Below, piece by piece: positions 9,962 to 19,404 of a stretch of 64,000 nucleotides of DNA. Each line of letters begins with the position of its first letter. Positions within the stretch are counted from its first letter, which is position 1. The notes beneath the pieces were generated by a model, which saw only the letters and a list, made by a program, of their open reading frames with translations, did not search any database and was not told the DNA's origin. The DNA lies in assembly GCA_944326485.1 (NCBI GenBank), contig CALVED010000001.1:186001-250000 (forward strand). Direction: 5' to 3'. Origin of the DNA: Candidatus Gastranaerophilales bacterium (lineage in GTDB: Bacteria > Cyanobacteriota > Vampirovibrionia > Gastranaerophilales > Gastranaerophilaceae). A program made the position numbers and the translations under genes.

Positions 9962-10843
9962 TTATCTGATAAAATTCCAGAAATAACGTTTCACTTTATC
10001 TATTATAGATAGAGTAGTAAAACCTTTTTTACTTACAGAAGTCAATAAAACTTCTTTTGGCTGAGTTGTTCTTGAATAATTAACTTCTTTAGGTCCAAAA
10101 AGCATAACATATCCGCTTTGATATCCATCAGGAATTTCCAAATATTCGCAAAGTTCAGGAAAAAGCATCAAACACATTTGACCGAAACCACACCAACAAG
10201 TACCTAAACCTAAACTTTGAGCATACATTTCGAAATAACTTAAAGCAATTATAGCATCTTCTTTGGCACAAGGCGCCTTTACCGAGTTAGAAACAACAAG
10301 CATATGTGGTGCACCTCTAAATATAACATCTTCTCCTTTTAAAAGTGCATTTTTATACACCGAAAATTTTTCTCCAACAGTTTTTATAGGTGTTTTAGTA
10401 AGTGCATTTATTAATTTTTCATTTACATGATTTCTAAATTCATTCATTACTTCTACATTATCAATAAACGAAAAATGGAGTTTATGATAATTACACCCCG
10501 TAGGCACCCACTTTAACATATCTTTTAATTTATCCATTGTTTTAACATCAATATTTTCACATTTATACTGTCTGTCACTTCTTCTGGATTTTATCAAATT
10601 TAAAATCATATCAGGATTTTGTGCATATATTTTTTCAGAATCATCCGGATTTTTATCAAAAATAGAAATAGCACCAACAGGACAAATACTTAAACAATGT
10701 TGACAACCAATGCAACGATGCGAATTTTTTGCATTTGGTATATTATTCTCATCAAATTCTATAACTTTAGCAATACAATCTTTAACACAAAGGCCACAAT
10801 GAATACATTTTTTTTCATCTACTTTAAAATTTAATTCTGCCAT
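9962..10843 (-). CDS. Ferredoxin-nitroreductase fusion protein
   Basis: 293 aa. Residues about 8-60 carry two [4Fe-4S] ferredoxin motifs (CIHCGLCVKDC and CIGCQHCLSICPVGA). Residues about 80-290 are a nitroreductase-family FMN domain (SRRSDRQYK for phosphate binding, WVPTGCNYHKLHF, LGLGTCWCGF). Such fusions pass electrons from internal clusters to FMN; the substrate is unknown. It is divergent from the sugar transporter at 10964 with 120 bp between them. Confidence 0.87.
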   Translation of the reverse strand: MAELNFKVDEKKCIHCGLCVKDCIAKVIEFDENNIPNAKNSHRCIGCQHCLSICPVGAISIFDKNPDDSEKIYAQNPDMILNLIKSRRSDRQYKCENIDVKTMDKLKDMLKWVPTGCNYHKLHFSFIDNVEVMNEFRNHVNEKLINALTKTPIKTVGEKFSVYKNALLKGEDVIFRGAPHMLVVSNSVKAPCAKEDAIIALSYFEMYAQSLGLGTCWCGFGQMCLMLFPELCEYLEIPDGYQSGYVMLFGPKEVNYSRTTQPKEVLLTSVSKKGFTTLSIIDKVKRYFWNFIR

Positions 10844-10963
10844 AATAAACCTCTAATTTCCTTTTTTATAATGATAACAATTTAAGTAATTATATACAAG
10901 TTATAAAGTAACAAATAAGTGGAATTAAAATAATGTTTTTATAATGGTCTATTAGGAGTTATT

Positions 10964-12325
10964 ATGCGAATAAAATACTTATTTTTATTTTTAGTAACAA
11001 TAACAGCTTCCTTAGGTGGATTATTATCCGGATATGATACAGGAGTAATATCTGGTGCATTATTATTTATAAATGAAAGCTGGAATTTAACAGACTATAT
11101 TCAAGGAATATTAGTGAGTTCTGTCTTAATTGGTGCTGTAATAGGAGCTGCAACCAACGGAATTTTAGCAGATATTTTCGGAAGAAAAAAGATAATAATT
11201 GCAACAGCTATAATTTTTATTTTAGGTTCAATCTTATGTGCATTAGCTCCCAACATATATATCTTAATATTATCAAGAGTACTAGTAGGACTTGCCGTTG
11301 GTATTGTTAATTTTGTTGTTCCTTTGTATTTATCAGAGGTATCACCAAAAAATTTAAGAGGAACAATAGTATCATTGTATCAATGGGCAATAACGGCAGG
11401 TATTTTATTTTCTTATATGATAAATGCGATTTTTGCAAATACCGTCTATAACTGGAGATGGATGTTATTTGCAGGCGTTGTTCCGGGATTAATTTTACTA
11501 ATAGGGATGTTATGCTTAAGTGATACTCCAAGATGGCTTGTTTCTAAAGGTAGATATGAAGAAGCAAAAAGAGTTTTTAATAAAATAGAACCTGATATTG
11601 ATGCTGACAAAGAAATTGAAGAAATTAAAGCAACTATAACCCCATATAAAACAGCAAAAAAATTTCACTTCAAGAAATGGATGATAATGCCATTTGTAGC
11701 CGGTATTGGAATTATGTTCGCTCAAATATGCACAGGTATTAATACAATAATATATTATGCACCAACTATATTTAGAATAGCAGGATTTGACTCCAATCTT
11801 AACGCTATTTATGCAACAACAGGTATCGGTGTCGTAAATTTTCTTATGACTATTGTTGCGGTTTTTCTCACAGATAGAGCTGGACGAAAACCACTATTAT
11901 ATATAGGTTTAACAGGTGTAATGTTAAGTTTAATATCCTTGGGTTTTGCTTTTAGATTTGAAGATCTTCTGGGGGATAACTTAAAATGGATTGCTGTAGG
12001 TAGTTTAGTTTCATATATTGTTTGCTTTGCATTCAGTTTAGGACCAATAGGATGGATAATAGTATCAGAAGTATTTCCTTTACAAATTAGAGGTTTAGCA
12101 ATGAGCATTTGCACTCTTTCAAACTTTGCATTTAACTTCTTAGTTGTTGCAAGTTTTCCTGTTCTGTTAAATAGAATTGGCGGAGATCTAACATTCTGGA
12201 TGTTCGGTTTTGTTTCCTTCTTATGTATTATATTTGTTTATTTCTTTATTCCTGAAACAAAAGGAATATCACTTGAAACTATCGAAGATAACTGGTTGAA
12301 GAACGTAAAACCCAGAGACTTTTAA
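10964..12325 (+). CDS. Sugar porter family MFS transporter (XylE/GalP/AraE type)
   Basis: 453 aa, 12 TM proton-sugar symporter. Sugar-porter signatures are GGLLSGYDTGVISGAL in TM1, the GRKK loop, VLVGLAVGIVNFVVPLYLSEVSP, LRGTIVSLYQWAITAGI, the QQxxGxN-like QICTGINTIIYYAP, DRAGRKPLL and the C-terminal PETKGISLE. AGGAG lies just upstream of the ATG. The hexose or pentose substrate cannot be assigned. Confidence 0.92.
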   Translation: MRIKYLFLFLVTITASLGGLLSGYDTGVISGALLFINESWNLTDYIQGILVSSVLIGAVIGAATNGILADIFGRKKIIIATAIIFILGSILCALAPNIYILILSRVLVGLAVGIVNFVVPLYLSEVSPKNLRGTIVSLYQWAITAGILFSYMINAIFANTVYNWRWMLFAGVVPGLILLIGMLCLSDTPRWLVSKGRYEEAKRVFNKIEPDIDADKEIEEIKATITPYKTAKKFHFKKWMIMPFVAGIGIMFAQICTGINTIIYYAPTIFRIAGFDSNLNAIYATTGIGVVNFLMTIVAVFLTDRAGRKPLLYIGLTGVMLSLISLGFAFRFEDLLGDNLKWIAVGSLVSYIVCFAFSLGPIGWIIVSEVFPLQIRGLAMSICTLSNFAFNFLVVASFPVLLNRIGGDLTFWMFGFVSFLCIIFVYFFIPETKGISLETIEDNWLKNVKPRDF

Positions 12326-12371
12326 AAAATGACTCTTTTCTCATAGTTTAAAAGATATTAAAAATTATTTC

Positions 12372-12399
12372 TTCACAAAATTATGTAGTATCATATAAC
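12372..12399 (+). promoter_or_regulatory. Candidate sigma-70 promoter for the 67-aa ORF and first radical-SAM gene
   Basis: TTCACA (12372-12377), a 16-bp spacer and TATAAC (12394-12399). The -35 half pairs with TGTGAA at 12402-12407, making an inverted repeat around the -10. AAGGAG and ATG 12419 follow. Confidence 0.4.
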
Positions 12400-12418
12400 T
12401 ATGTGAAAGGAGATAATT

Positions 12419-12622
12419 ATGTTTCATGTAATTACCGAACAAGATTATTCTGAGTTTTCAAGAAAACAAATAGGAGAATACTCAAAATTTGAAAAAGCAT
12501 TAGAAGTTGCACAAAAAGCCATAGAAGGGAAACAAGGTTTAAGATATATAATAGAAAAAACAGATGGACACGTTGACAGTTACGGAAATCAAATAGTAAC
12601 AGTTGTTGCAGAGAGTGAATAA
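12419..12622 (+). CDS. Small protein of unknown function (67 aa)
   Basis: Short acidic protein with a strong AAGGAG ribosome binding site 6-8 nt before ATG. No cysteine, no leader, no membrane segment. It reads as a beta strand (FHVITEQD), a helix (about 15-37, KFEKALEVAQKAIEG) and further strands (LRYIIEKTDG, QIVTVVAESE). It ends 3 bp before the first type A radical-SAM gene, so the two are cotranscribed. I do not recognise the family. A partner protein or a leaderless substrate of the next gene are possibilities without direct support. Confidence 0.7.
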   Translation: MFHVITEQDYSEFSRKQIGEYSKFEKALEVAQKAIEGKQGLRYIIEKTDGHVDSYGNQIVTVVAESE

Positions 12623-12625
12623 AAC

Positions 12626-13639
12626 ATGCAATGTAAAATATGTGAAAATTTAAATACATCAATATGCTTTAATGCCGAATCTATTGGTATTACATATTGT
12701 ACTCTAACAAATGCAACAAACGGTCTTGGCTGGCCTAAAATATCAAAAGAAGTTTTTGATGGTAATAAAATTAATTGGGATAAGTTTTTTGAAGAACGAG
12801 ATAAAGAAATAGAAAATATAAAAAACGATACTCCAAGAACTGAATGTGCAAATTGCCAACAGATTAAACCAGCTGAATATTCCAGTGAAAAGAAAATAAA
12901 GTATGTTCTACTATCTCCATGGCAAATATGCAATTCAAATTGCATCTATTGTCTTGGACATGAACAACCGCTTGATAAAAAATCGCCAAGTTATCCGGTT
13001 GATTATAAAAAGCTTGTTGAGCCATATGATATTATAGAAATTTTAAAAGATATGATTTCAAAAAATATATTGGATAAAAATGCAAAAATGGATTTTGCAG
13101 GAGGTGAACCCACTTTATATCCTCGCTTTGATGAATTAATTGATTTTCTTTTAGAAAATGATTTTAACAACATTATCATTCATACAAATAATATCCAATA
13201 TTCAAAAGCAATTGAAAAAGGTATTAAAAAGAATGCAATTAGCCTTATGATTTCTATTGATGCAGGAAGTAAAAAATGTCATGAAAAAGTAAAAAGAGTA
13301 AAATCTTTTGATAAAGTTTGGTCTAATTTTAAAAAATACTCAAAAGTTAAACCGAAAGAATATACAGGGAAATTATGTACAAAATATGTTATTGTTCCAA
13401 GCATCAATGATAGCGAAAAAGAAATAAAAGAATTTATAAAACAATCAAAAAAACACGGAGCAACTCACGTTGCATTAAATGTATATAACCAATTACTTAA
13501 CAATATGAATTATGAAGAAAACTTATTAAAACATCTTCATTCTTTAGCTGAATTTTTTAAAGAATTTTCTTCAAAAGAAGATATTACATATTCTCTATTT
13601 CCAAATATAGAATATGTATATACAAAATTATTGACATAA
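12626..13639 (+). CDS. Radical-SAM protein, type A
   Basis: 337 aa. The N-terminal Cys-rich domain (C3, C6, C14, C25, C74, C77) is likely to hold an auxiliary Fe-S cluster. The radical-SAM core has CNSNCIYC at 102-109 (ligands C102, C106, C109), GGEPT at 159-163 for SAM binding, and ISIDAGSKKCHEKVKRV. This is the first member of the array, in an operon with the 67-aa ORF. The reaction and substrate are unknown; the family motifs support reductive cleavage of SAM. Confidence 0.85.
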   Translation: MQCKICENLNTSICFNAESIGITYCTLTNATNGLGWPKISKEVFDGNKINWDKFFEERDKEIENIKNDTPRTECANCQQIKPAEYSSEKKIKYVLLSPWQICNSNCIYCLGHEQPLDKKSPSYPVDYKKLVEPYDIIEILKDMISKNILDKNAKMDFAGGEPTLYPRFDELIDFLLENDFNNIIIHTNNIQYSKAIEKGIKKNAISLMISIDAGSKKCHEKVKRVKSFDKVWSNFKKYSKVKPKEYTGKLCTKYVIVPSINDSEKEIKEFIKQSKKHGATHVALNVYNQLLNNMNYEENLLKHLHSLAEFFKEFSSKEDITYSLFPNIEYVYTKLLT

Positions 13640-13676
13640 ATAAATCTTCTTTATACCATAACAAGGGGGAGAACAA

Positions 13677-14693
13677 ATGAAAAGTGCTTTGATAACAGGA
13701 ATAACGGGACAAGATGGAAGTTACCTGGCTGAACTTTTACTTTCAAAAGGATATAAAGTTTATGGTCTAGTAAGAATGTCTTCTGTTAACAACAGAGAGA
13801 GAATAGCTCATCTTTTGGGAAATAATAATTTTCATATTTTATATGGAGATCTTACTGATGAAGCCAGTTTATACGAAGCAGTAAAAAAATCAAATCCTGA
13901 TGAGATATATAATTTAGCGGCACAATCTCACGTTGGACTTTCTACAAATTTTTCTGAATATACAACAAATGTAAATGCATTAGGATTCTTACGTTTAATG
14001 AATGTTATTCATTCACTAGAAATTCAAAATAAGGTGAAAGTATACGAAGCTTTAACTTCTGATATTTTTGGAAACGTTGAAGAAGATTATATGAATGAAG
14101 AAACAAAAATACAACCTATAAATCCATATGCTTGTGCAAAAGCATATGCTTTTTGGCTAGCAAAAAGTTATAGACAAAGAGGTGTATTTATAGTAAATGG
14201 TATAGCTTTTGCTCACGAATCAAAAAGAAGACCACCTATTTTTGTTACAAGAAAAATAACAAAAGCTGCTGTTAGAATAAAACTTGGGAAACAAGATAAA
14301 TTATCACTAGGTAATCTTTCAGTAAGAAGAGATTGGGGACATGCTAAAGATTATGTTGAAGCTATGTACAAAGCAATGCAACATAATAAACCTGATGACT
14401 ATGTACTAGCAACAGGCAAAACAACAAGCCTGCGAGAATTTTGTATTAAAGCATTCAAAGAAGCTGGTATAGATTTGATTTTCAAAGGTGAAGGTAATGA
14501 AGAAAAAGCCTATGATGTAAAAACTAATAAATTAGTTATTGATATAGACCCACGGTTTTCAAGACCTTTAGAAAAGTTAAATCCTATCGGAGATTATTCT
14601 AAAGCAAAAAATATTCTTGGTTGGGAACCAAAGTATACTATAGATGACATTATTAAAGAAATGATAGAACAAGACTTAATTGAAGAAAAATAA
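13677..14693 (+). CDS. gmd: GDP-mannose 4,6-dehydratase-like NAD(P)-dependent dehydratase
   Basis: 338 aa extended short-chain dehydrogenase. The nucleotide fold TGITGQDGSYLAELLLSKGY, YNLAAQSHVG, the catalytic set around TSDIFG with YACAK (Tyr-xxx-Lys), and NGIAFAHES..RRPPIFVTRKI, the GMD hallmark that binds GDP-mannose, are all present. VRRDWGHAKDYVEAM is also typical. It would give GDP-4-keto-6-deoxymannose, precursor of fucose, rhamnose or perosamine. GGGGGAG precedes the ATG. It is isolated among radical-SAM genes; a candidate downstream aminotransferase sits at 34703. Confidence 0.85.
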   Translation: MKSALITGITGQDGSYLAELLLSKGYKVYGLVRMSSVNNRERIAHLLGNNNFHILYGDLTDEASLYEAVKKSNPDEIYNLAAQSHVGLSTNFSEYTTNVNALGFLRLMNVIHSLEIQNKVKVYEALTSDIFGNVEEDYMNEETKIQPINPYACAKAYAFWLAKSYRQRGVFIVNGIAFAHESKRRPPIFVTRKITKAAVRIKLGKQDKLSLGNLSVRRDWGHAKDYVEAMYKAMQHNKPDDYVLATGKTTSLREFCIKAFKEAGIDLIFKGEGNEEKAYDVKTNKLVIDIDPRFSRPLEKLNPIGDYSKAKNILGWEPKYTIDDIIKEMIEQDLIEEK

Positions 14694-14696
14694 TTT

Positions 14697-15689
14697 TTAA
14701 TGCAGTGCATATTTGTTCAATATAAATTCAGTTTTTTCCCAAAGTCTTAGATTTATGTTTTTTTCTTCACACAACGATTTAAAATAAAGATACAAATCAC
14801 CATAATGAGAAGGTAAAGGATTATTATCCAAATCTGTAAATAAAACATATTTATTATCTATCATAAATTCAATATTTTTTATACCAATATCCGCCATCAA
14901 ATTAACAAACTTTTTAACTTCTTCTTTTTTATCGTTTAAATGTTCTATAACAATATATTTAACCGTTATACCATTACTGTATTTACTTTTTGCATATTTT
15001 CTAAGATTTTGAACAGAATCCTCAAATTTATCAACTCTTTTTAACTTATAAAATAAATCACGTGATGCACAATCCAAAGAGGTAGTATAATCAACCATAT
15101 TATTATCCAATAATTTTTTTATAATAGGTTGATAAATAATATTATTTGAAAGAATATAAAAACGCTTAACTCCATTTTTTAAGAATTCTTTAACCATTGG
15201 TTCAAATTCCTTCAAAATAGAAATATCTCCGCCTTGAATACAAGCAATAAGGTTATCTCTATCTAAAAGATCATGTTTATAAAGTTGTTTTAGCAAAGGA
15301 AGCATATCATAATACTGGCTTTTCATTGGTTTTAGGTCAATTTTACCTTTAGAATCAAGCATTCTGGCGCAATATATGCAACCGCAATTACAATGGGTCC
15401 AATGACTAATATTTATCATATTAAACTTTGGAGAAATAAAATCATTTGCTCTTTTCTCTCTAAGAAAAAAACATCCTTTACAAGGCGATTTATCTATATC
15501 TTCATCATTTAATAATTTAAAAGAATCTATTTTAAATTGTTTAAAAGCATCCCAATCAATTTTCTGACCTCTATATGCTTCATAATAAACAGGACCAATT
15601 TGCCCCGAACAGCAAGACATAATTCTATCATGAAAACAAGATAAAACATTATTTAATTCATCACAAAAATATAATTTCTTTTCACTCAT
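14697..15689 (-). CDS. Radical-SAM protein, type A (GGD/GGN subgroup)
   Basis: 330 aa. Cys-rich N-terminal domain with C9, C18, C26, C27, C70, C73, then HCNCGCIYC with ligands C100, C104, C107. The SAM-binding GGE is replaced by GGD (IQGGDIS, 152-157), as in the related genes at 29224, 30271 and 36639, which share CDELNN-type starts and an LYKxDLLDxxNL segment. The core is otherwise intact (TSLDCASRDLFYKLKRVD). Function unknown. Confidence 0.83.
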   Translation of the reverse strand: MSEKKLYFCDELNNVLSCFHDRIMSCCSGQIGPVYYEAYRGQKIDWDAFKQFKIDSFKLLNDEDIDKSPCKGCFFLREKRANDFISPKFNMINISHWTHCNCGCIYCARMLDSKGKIDLKPMKSQYYDMLPLLKQLYKHDLLDRDNLIACIQGGDISILKEFEPMVKEFLKNGVKRFYILSNNIIYQPIIKKLLDNNMVDYTTSLDCASRDLFYKLKRVDKFEDSVQNLRKYAKSKYSNGITVKYIVIEHLNDKKEEVKKFVNLMADIGIKNIEFMIDNKYVLFTDLDNNPLPSHYGDLYLYFKSLCEEKNINLRLWEKTEFILNKYALH

Positions 15690-15701
15690 AATATATATAA
15701 C

Positions 15702-16712
15702 CTAAAGATTTAGAACAAGTGCTCTATCATAAAATTCAAAAGCAATATTTTTATCACAGCAACGCTGTCTAATATATCTTAATAAATCTTTGACATATTC
15801 AGGAACCTCACCGGATTGACGAACAAACCATTTTTCCTCAACATCTGCAATTAAATATTTTACCCCAAGTTCATTAACACATAAATCAAACCATTTATCA
15901 ATTTCTTCTTTTGTATCATTAATATTTGGAATAATAATATATTTAACACCTAAATCTACAGGTTCTGCCTTTTGAGCTGCCTTTGCATATTTTTTAATGT
16001 TTTCACAAACCTGTTTAAATTTATCTACCTTTTTTACTTTTTTGAAAACTTCTCTTGACCCTGCATCTAAAGATATAACAACTTTTATTTCAATATCTTT
16101 TTCTGATAATATTTTTTCGGTCATCTTACTAAATACAATACCATTAGTATATAGTGCAAAATATTTATTACCATATTCTGCAAAAATTTTAATGATATCA
16201 TCAAATTTTTTAAGTATTGTAGGTTCACCCATTGCAAAAGAGATATGTGCTTGAGGATTTTTTTCTATATTATAAATCTTCTTTTCTAATAACTCTTTAA
16301 ATAAAGGAAATATATTATATCCTTTAACCATTTTATGTTCTGCAATTTCTTTATAAGAGAAACAATAAATACAATTGGCATTACATTCATTTGAATGACC
16401 AATCCAAATCATATCAATATAATTATCTAAATCAGATAAAAATTGGTTATCAGAAGTTTCATCAAACTCTTCAATCCAATGACAACCTTGACAAAAGGGA
16501 GGAATATTTCCTTCTCTCATATCTTTAACAAGTTTATGTTTTATTTCAAAAACCTTATCCCAATCTGCTTTATCTTTTTCTCCTTTATATGGAATTATGT
16601 AGTTATTATTACGTTCAGAAGGAGAGTGTATTGATAAATGACAATGACGAAAACAATCATAGTGTATATATAAGCCATGTGCCAAATACCTACATCTATA
16701 TTGTTTCACCAT
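15702..16712 (-). CDS. Radical-SAM protein, type A
   Basis: 336 aa from ATG 16712. The frame opens five codons further up at a TTG, but GGGGA lies 8 nt before ATG 16712, which decides the start. N-terminal cysteines are C7, C20, C24, C74, C77; the cluster motif CNANCIYC spans 110-117; MGEPT (161-165) replaces GGEPT. ISLDAGSREVFKKVKKVD follows. It lies 12 bp upstream of, and is probably cotranscribed with, the radical-SAM gene at 14697. Confidence 0.83.
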   Translation of the reverse strand: MVKQYRCRYLAHGLYIHYDCFRHCHLSIHSPSERNNNYIIPYKGEKDKADWDKVFEIKHKLVKDMREGNIPPFCQGCHWIEEFDETSDNQFLSDLDNYIDMIWIGHSNECNANCIYCFSYKEIAEHKMVKGYNIFPLFKELLEKKIYNIEKNPQAHISFAMGEPTILKKFDDIIKIFAEYGNKYFALYTNGIVFSKMTEKILSEKDIEIKVVISLDAGSREVFKKVKKVDKFKQVCENIKKYAKAAQKAEPVDLGVKYIIIPNINDTKEEIDKWFDLCVNELGVKYLIADVEEKWFVRQSGEVPEYVKDLLRYIRQRCCDKNIAFEFYDRALVLNL

Positions 16713-16806
16713 AAATAAATTCCCCAATTATGCTGTTTACTTAATTATATCATATTAGCAACAAAAAACATAAAAGAATTGAACATATATCAGTATTTAC
16801 AAAACA

Positions 16807-16835
16807 TTGAACGATAAATAGATACATGATACCAT
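16807..16835 (+). promoter_or_regulatory. Promoter giving a probably leaderless mRNA (gene at 16845)
   Basis: TTGAAC (16807-16812), 17-bp spacer, extended -10 TGATACCAT (TACCAT 16830-16835). Only 9 nt separate it from ATG 16845, and no Shine-Dalgarno sequence is present. Confidence 0.45.
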
Positions 16836-16844
16836 TTACTTAAT

Positions 16845-18281
16845 ATGATATATAAAAGTTGCAGATTATTAGAACATGGCATTTATTTTTATTTAGACCC
16901 TGGTACCGGTCATTTAATAGCCGGCCATTGTTGTAATACAGATAATTTAGAATTTAAAGATAGATTATATTTATATTTCGATTTAAAAAATGAAAAGCTT
17001 GACTGGTCTTACATTTTTAATGCAAAAAAGAAACTAAGAGAAAATGCAAAAAAAGGTATATATCCAGCTCAATGTGAGGGTTGTTTTGAACTTCAAGAAA
17101 GAAATTGGGATGATAATGATTATATAAATCATCTAACAGCAGGACACATAATGAAATGTAATTCACGATGTGTATACTGTCCAACAGGAAGAATACCGGA
17201 ATGGCATAATAGAGAACAAGATATTGACATAAAACCTATTATAAAAGAATTACTTGAAAAAAAATTATTAAGATTTGATGGTTCACTAAGATTTGTTGGA
17301 GGAGAACCAACTTTAATGAAAGAATTTGACTGGCTTGTTGAGTTATTTTCAAAAAATAATGTCCCTGAAATATATGTACCAACTTCAGGAATACGCCTTT
17401 CTAAAAGCTTATGTAATGCACTTGAAAAAATAGATAGTGCAGCTATTGTTACAAGTATTGATTCGGGATGCGAAAAAACTTTTGAAAAAATAAAAGGAAC
17501 AAAATTTTACAATCTTGTACTAAAAAATATGAAAACATATCTTAATCATTCAAAAGAGAAAAACTTTGTTATATCAAAATTTATATTATTTACAAATTAT
17601 AATGACAGTGCAAAAGAGGTAGAAAAATGGCTTTTTAATTGTAAAAAAATTGGACTTGTTGAAGTCCAATTTGATTCCGAACATAGTGTATCTTCATCTG
17701 AATCTTGCGAAAATAAAAAATACATTAATAGAACACTAAAAATGCTTAAATATACAGAAAAGCTAGCACCACTTTATAATTTAAAAGTAACATCTTTTCT
17801 TGCATTTATGAATAGAGCTCAAAGAATTTATGAAAAGCAACTGCAATTCTATAATGAAAATAAAGATAAATTTATTGATTTATATTTAAATGATCAAATA
17901 GAAAATATAAATAATAATAAATATTATAATGATTTACATATAGATATTTACTCTCTTAAATTTAAAACAATTGAAGAACAAATCAATTCATTGATAGAAG
18001 AAGAAAAATTTTCTCCAATAAGAAAAATATATACAAAAATATCTAAACCAATAGAAGAAGAGACAAGAAAGAAACTAATACTTTTTCTTCGTCTTGGTTT
18101 TGATTTCGATATTGAAATTGAAAATTATATTGAAGATGAGGTAATAGATGAAATAATAAAAACAAGTCATTCACAAATTACTTATATAAAAAATAAAAAT
18201 ATTTTTAATTTTCTAAAAAACAAAAAATTAAAAAATAAATATGAAAAAATAACAAAATTAGGGAATGTTTATATAAAATAA
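16845..18281 (+). CDS. Radical-SAM protein, type A, with C-terminal extension
   Basis: 478 aa, about 150 residues longer than its relatives. N-terminal cysteines are C6, C29, C30, C77, C80; radical-SAM motif CNSRCVYC 105-112; GGEPTLM from 152. The final 150 residues (about 330-478) are Lys/Glu/Asn-rich and mostly helical, with no cysteine and no domain I recognise. They could bind a partner or extend the substrate site. No Shine-Dalgarno is seen; the promoter lies 9 nt from the start. A repeat copy follows the stop. Confidence 0.83.
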   Translation: MIYKSCRLLEHGIYFYLDPGTGHLIAGHCCNTDNLEFKDRLYLYFDLKNEKLDWSYIFNAKKKLRENAKKGIYPAQCEGCFELQERNWDDNDYINHLTAGHIMKCNSRCVYCPTGRIPEWHNREQDIDIKPIIKELLEKKLLRFDGSLRFVGGEPTLMKEFDWLVELFSKNNVPEIYVPTSGIRLSKSLCNALEKIDSAAIVTSIDSGCEKTFEKIKGTKFYNLVLKNMKTYLNHSKEKNFVISKFILFTNYNDSAKEVEKWLFNCKKIGLVEVQFDSEHSVSSSESCENKKYINRTLKMLKYTEKLAPLYNLKVTSFLAFMNRAQRIYEKQLQFYNENKDKFIDLYLNDQIENINNNKYYNDLHIDIYSLKFKTIEEQINSLIEEEKFSPIRKIYTKISKPIEEETRKKLILFLRLGFDFDIEIENYIEDEVIDEIIKTSHSQITYIKNKNIFNFLKNKKLKNKYEKITKLGNVYIK

Positions 18282-18295
18282 TTCGTCAAAATATG

Positions 18296-18438
18296 TCCAA
18301 GAAAAAATTCACGATAAGCAGAAAGTGTAAGTAATTTTTTTACAAAACGAACCAAAAACTTTGTTTTTTAGCCAGATGGAATCTGTAGTGAATCAAAATG
18401 AGTACTTTTTTAGCGAGTATGACTCGGTAAAAAAGTCA
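18296..18438 (-). repeat. Two-hairpin interspersed repeat, copy A (inverted)
   Basis: About 143 bp on the minus strand. It shares a 34-nt identical run with the copy at 41835 and the 15-nt core cgataagcagaaagt (18312-18326). Hairpin 1 is 18404-18418 with 18422-18436, a 15-bp stem with one mismatch and an ATG loop. Hairpin 2 is 18353-18369. There is no T-run after either stem, so it is not a classic terminator. Confidence 0.8.
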
Positions 18439-18445
18439 ATACAAA

Positions 18446-19306
18446 TTAATTTAGATTCGTTTCATATATTAAGTTATATTCATCAGCAACATCTTGTACT
18501 AATTTATGCCTGATTTTAATACCTTCTTCTGTATCTAAAAAATTACTTATAGCATCAGTATGTTCAATAATGCAATTATGTTCCTTGTCATATTTATGTG
18601 GATTTGTAATTAACTGCAAAAACATCGCATCTTTTAAAGATTTAAATATTTCTTCTAAACTTCCATTTGTTTTTATTCCAAATTTATTTAATTGCATTAA
18701 AATTTCTTCTAAATCAGCATTGTCATAAGATCTTCCGGTTATCTGCTTGAGATAATCAACACCCATTTTAATAACATCATCCATATTTAATTTATAATCA
18801 ATACCCAAAGCATCAAGAGCCATTAAATTCAGTTTTTTTTCTAATTCATAATAAAGATCAGAATAGCTTTTCTGGCTTCTAAACGGATATTTTTTTATCA
18901 GTCTTGAAAATTTTCCTTCTTTTGTTACAGCCTCTTCTACCTTAGCATCTGTTGCTAATAAACCAGCAATATCGCCACTTGATAAGGGTAAATCTTCAGG
19001 ATGTCCATGAATAAGTATTGCATTAGGAACAACTTTTCTAGAATCAAACTTACAAGATTTCTCATCTCCGGAGTTTTCCTGAAGTAACCTGCCTTCTGGC
19101 GATATAATAACTCCATATTCAATATTTTTCTCAACTAGAATTTGTTTTATTTTTTCTTTTGCCTTTTCAATCGTTTGAGATAATTTATCTATATCTTCAT
19201 GGCTTTTTATAAAACAATCACTTTTTTCGGACATTTTATGAACTTGGGTTCTATTTGTATTATGAATTGAAGGAATTTGACCTAAAAAACTAATTGAACC
19301 AATCAT
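18446..19306 (-). CDS. JAB/MPN-like putative metalloprotease-fold protein
   Basis: 286 aa. A segment ILIHGHPEDLPLSSGDI (from about residue 93) carries HxHP..S..D, one residue shorter than the classical JAMM/RadC spacing. A possible catalytic Glu sits upstream in EYGVIISPEG. The N-terminus MIGSISFLGQ has the 'ISFxG' style common in some Gastranaerophilales proteins. A helical C-terminal half follows. It is flanked by oppositely oriented copies of the interspersed repeat (18296-18438 and 19405-19571), unlike any neighbour. Role unknown; peptidase or deubiquitinase-like activity is inference from the motif alone. Confidence 0.6.
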   Translation of the reverse strand: MIGSISFLGQIPSIHNTNRTQVHKMSEKSDCFIKSHEDIDKLSQTIEKAKEKIKQILVEKNIEYGVIISPEGRLLQENSGDEKSCKFDSRKVVPNAILIHGHPEDLPLSSGDIAGLLATDAKVEEAVTKEGKFSRLIKKYPFRSQKSYSDLYYELEKKLNLMALDALGIDYKLNMDDVIKMGVDYLKQITGRSYDNADLEEILMQLNKFGIKTNGSLEEIFKSLKDAMFLQLITNPHKYDKEHNCIIEHTDAISNFLDTEEGIKIRHKLVQDVADEYNLIYETNLN

Positions 19307-19404
19307 ATATTTCTCCTTTTATACATAAGAATAATGAAGCTCAAAAAAATCAATTGACCTTATCTGAAAATAAATAAATAAAATTTAACATTTTATATTT
19401 AATT

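Noticed and set aside
18404-18436. Strong hairpin read as a bidirectional intrinsic terminator
   Set aside because: No U-tract on either strand; it is conserved as part of the interspersed repeat.
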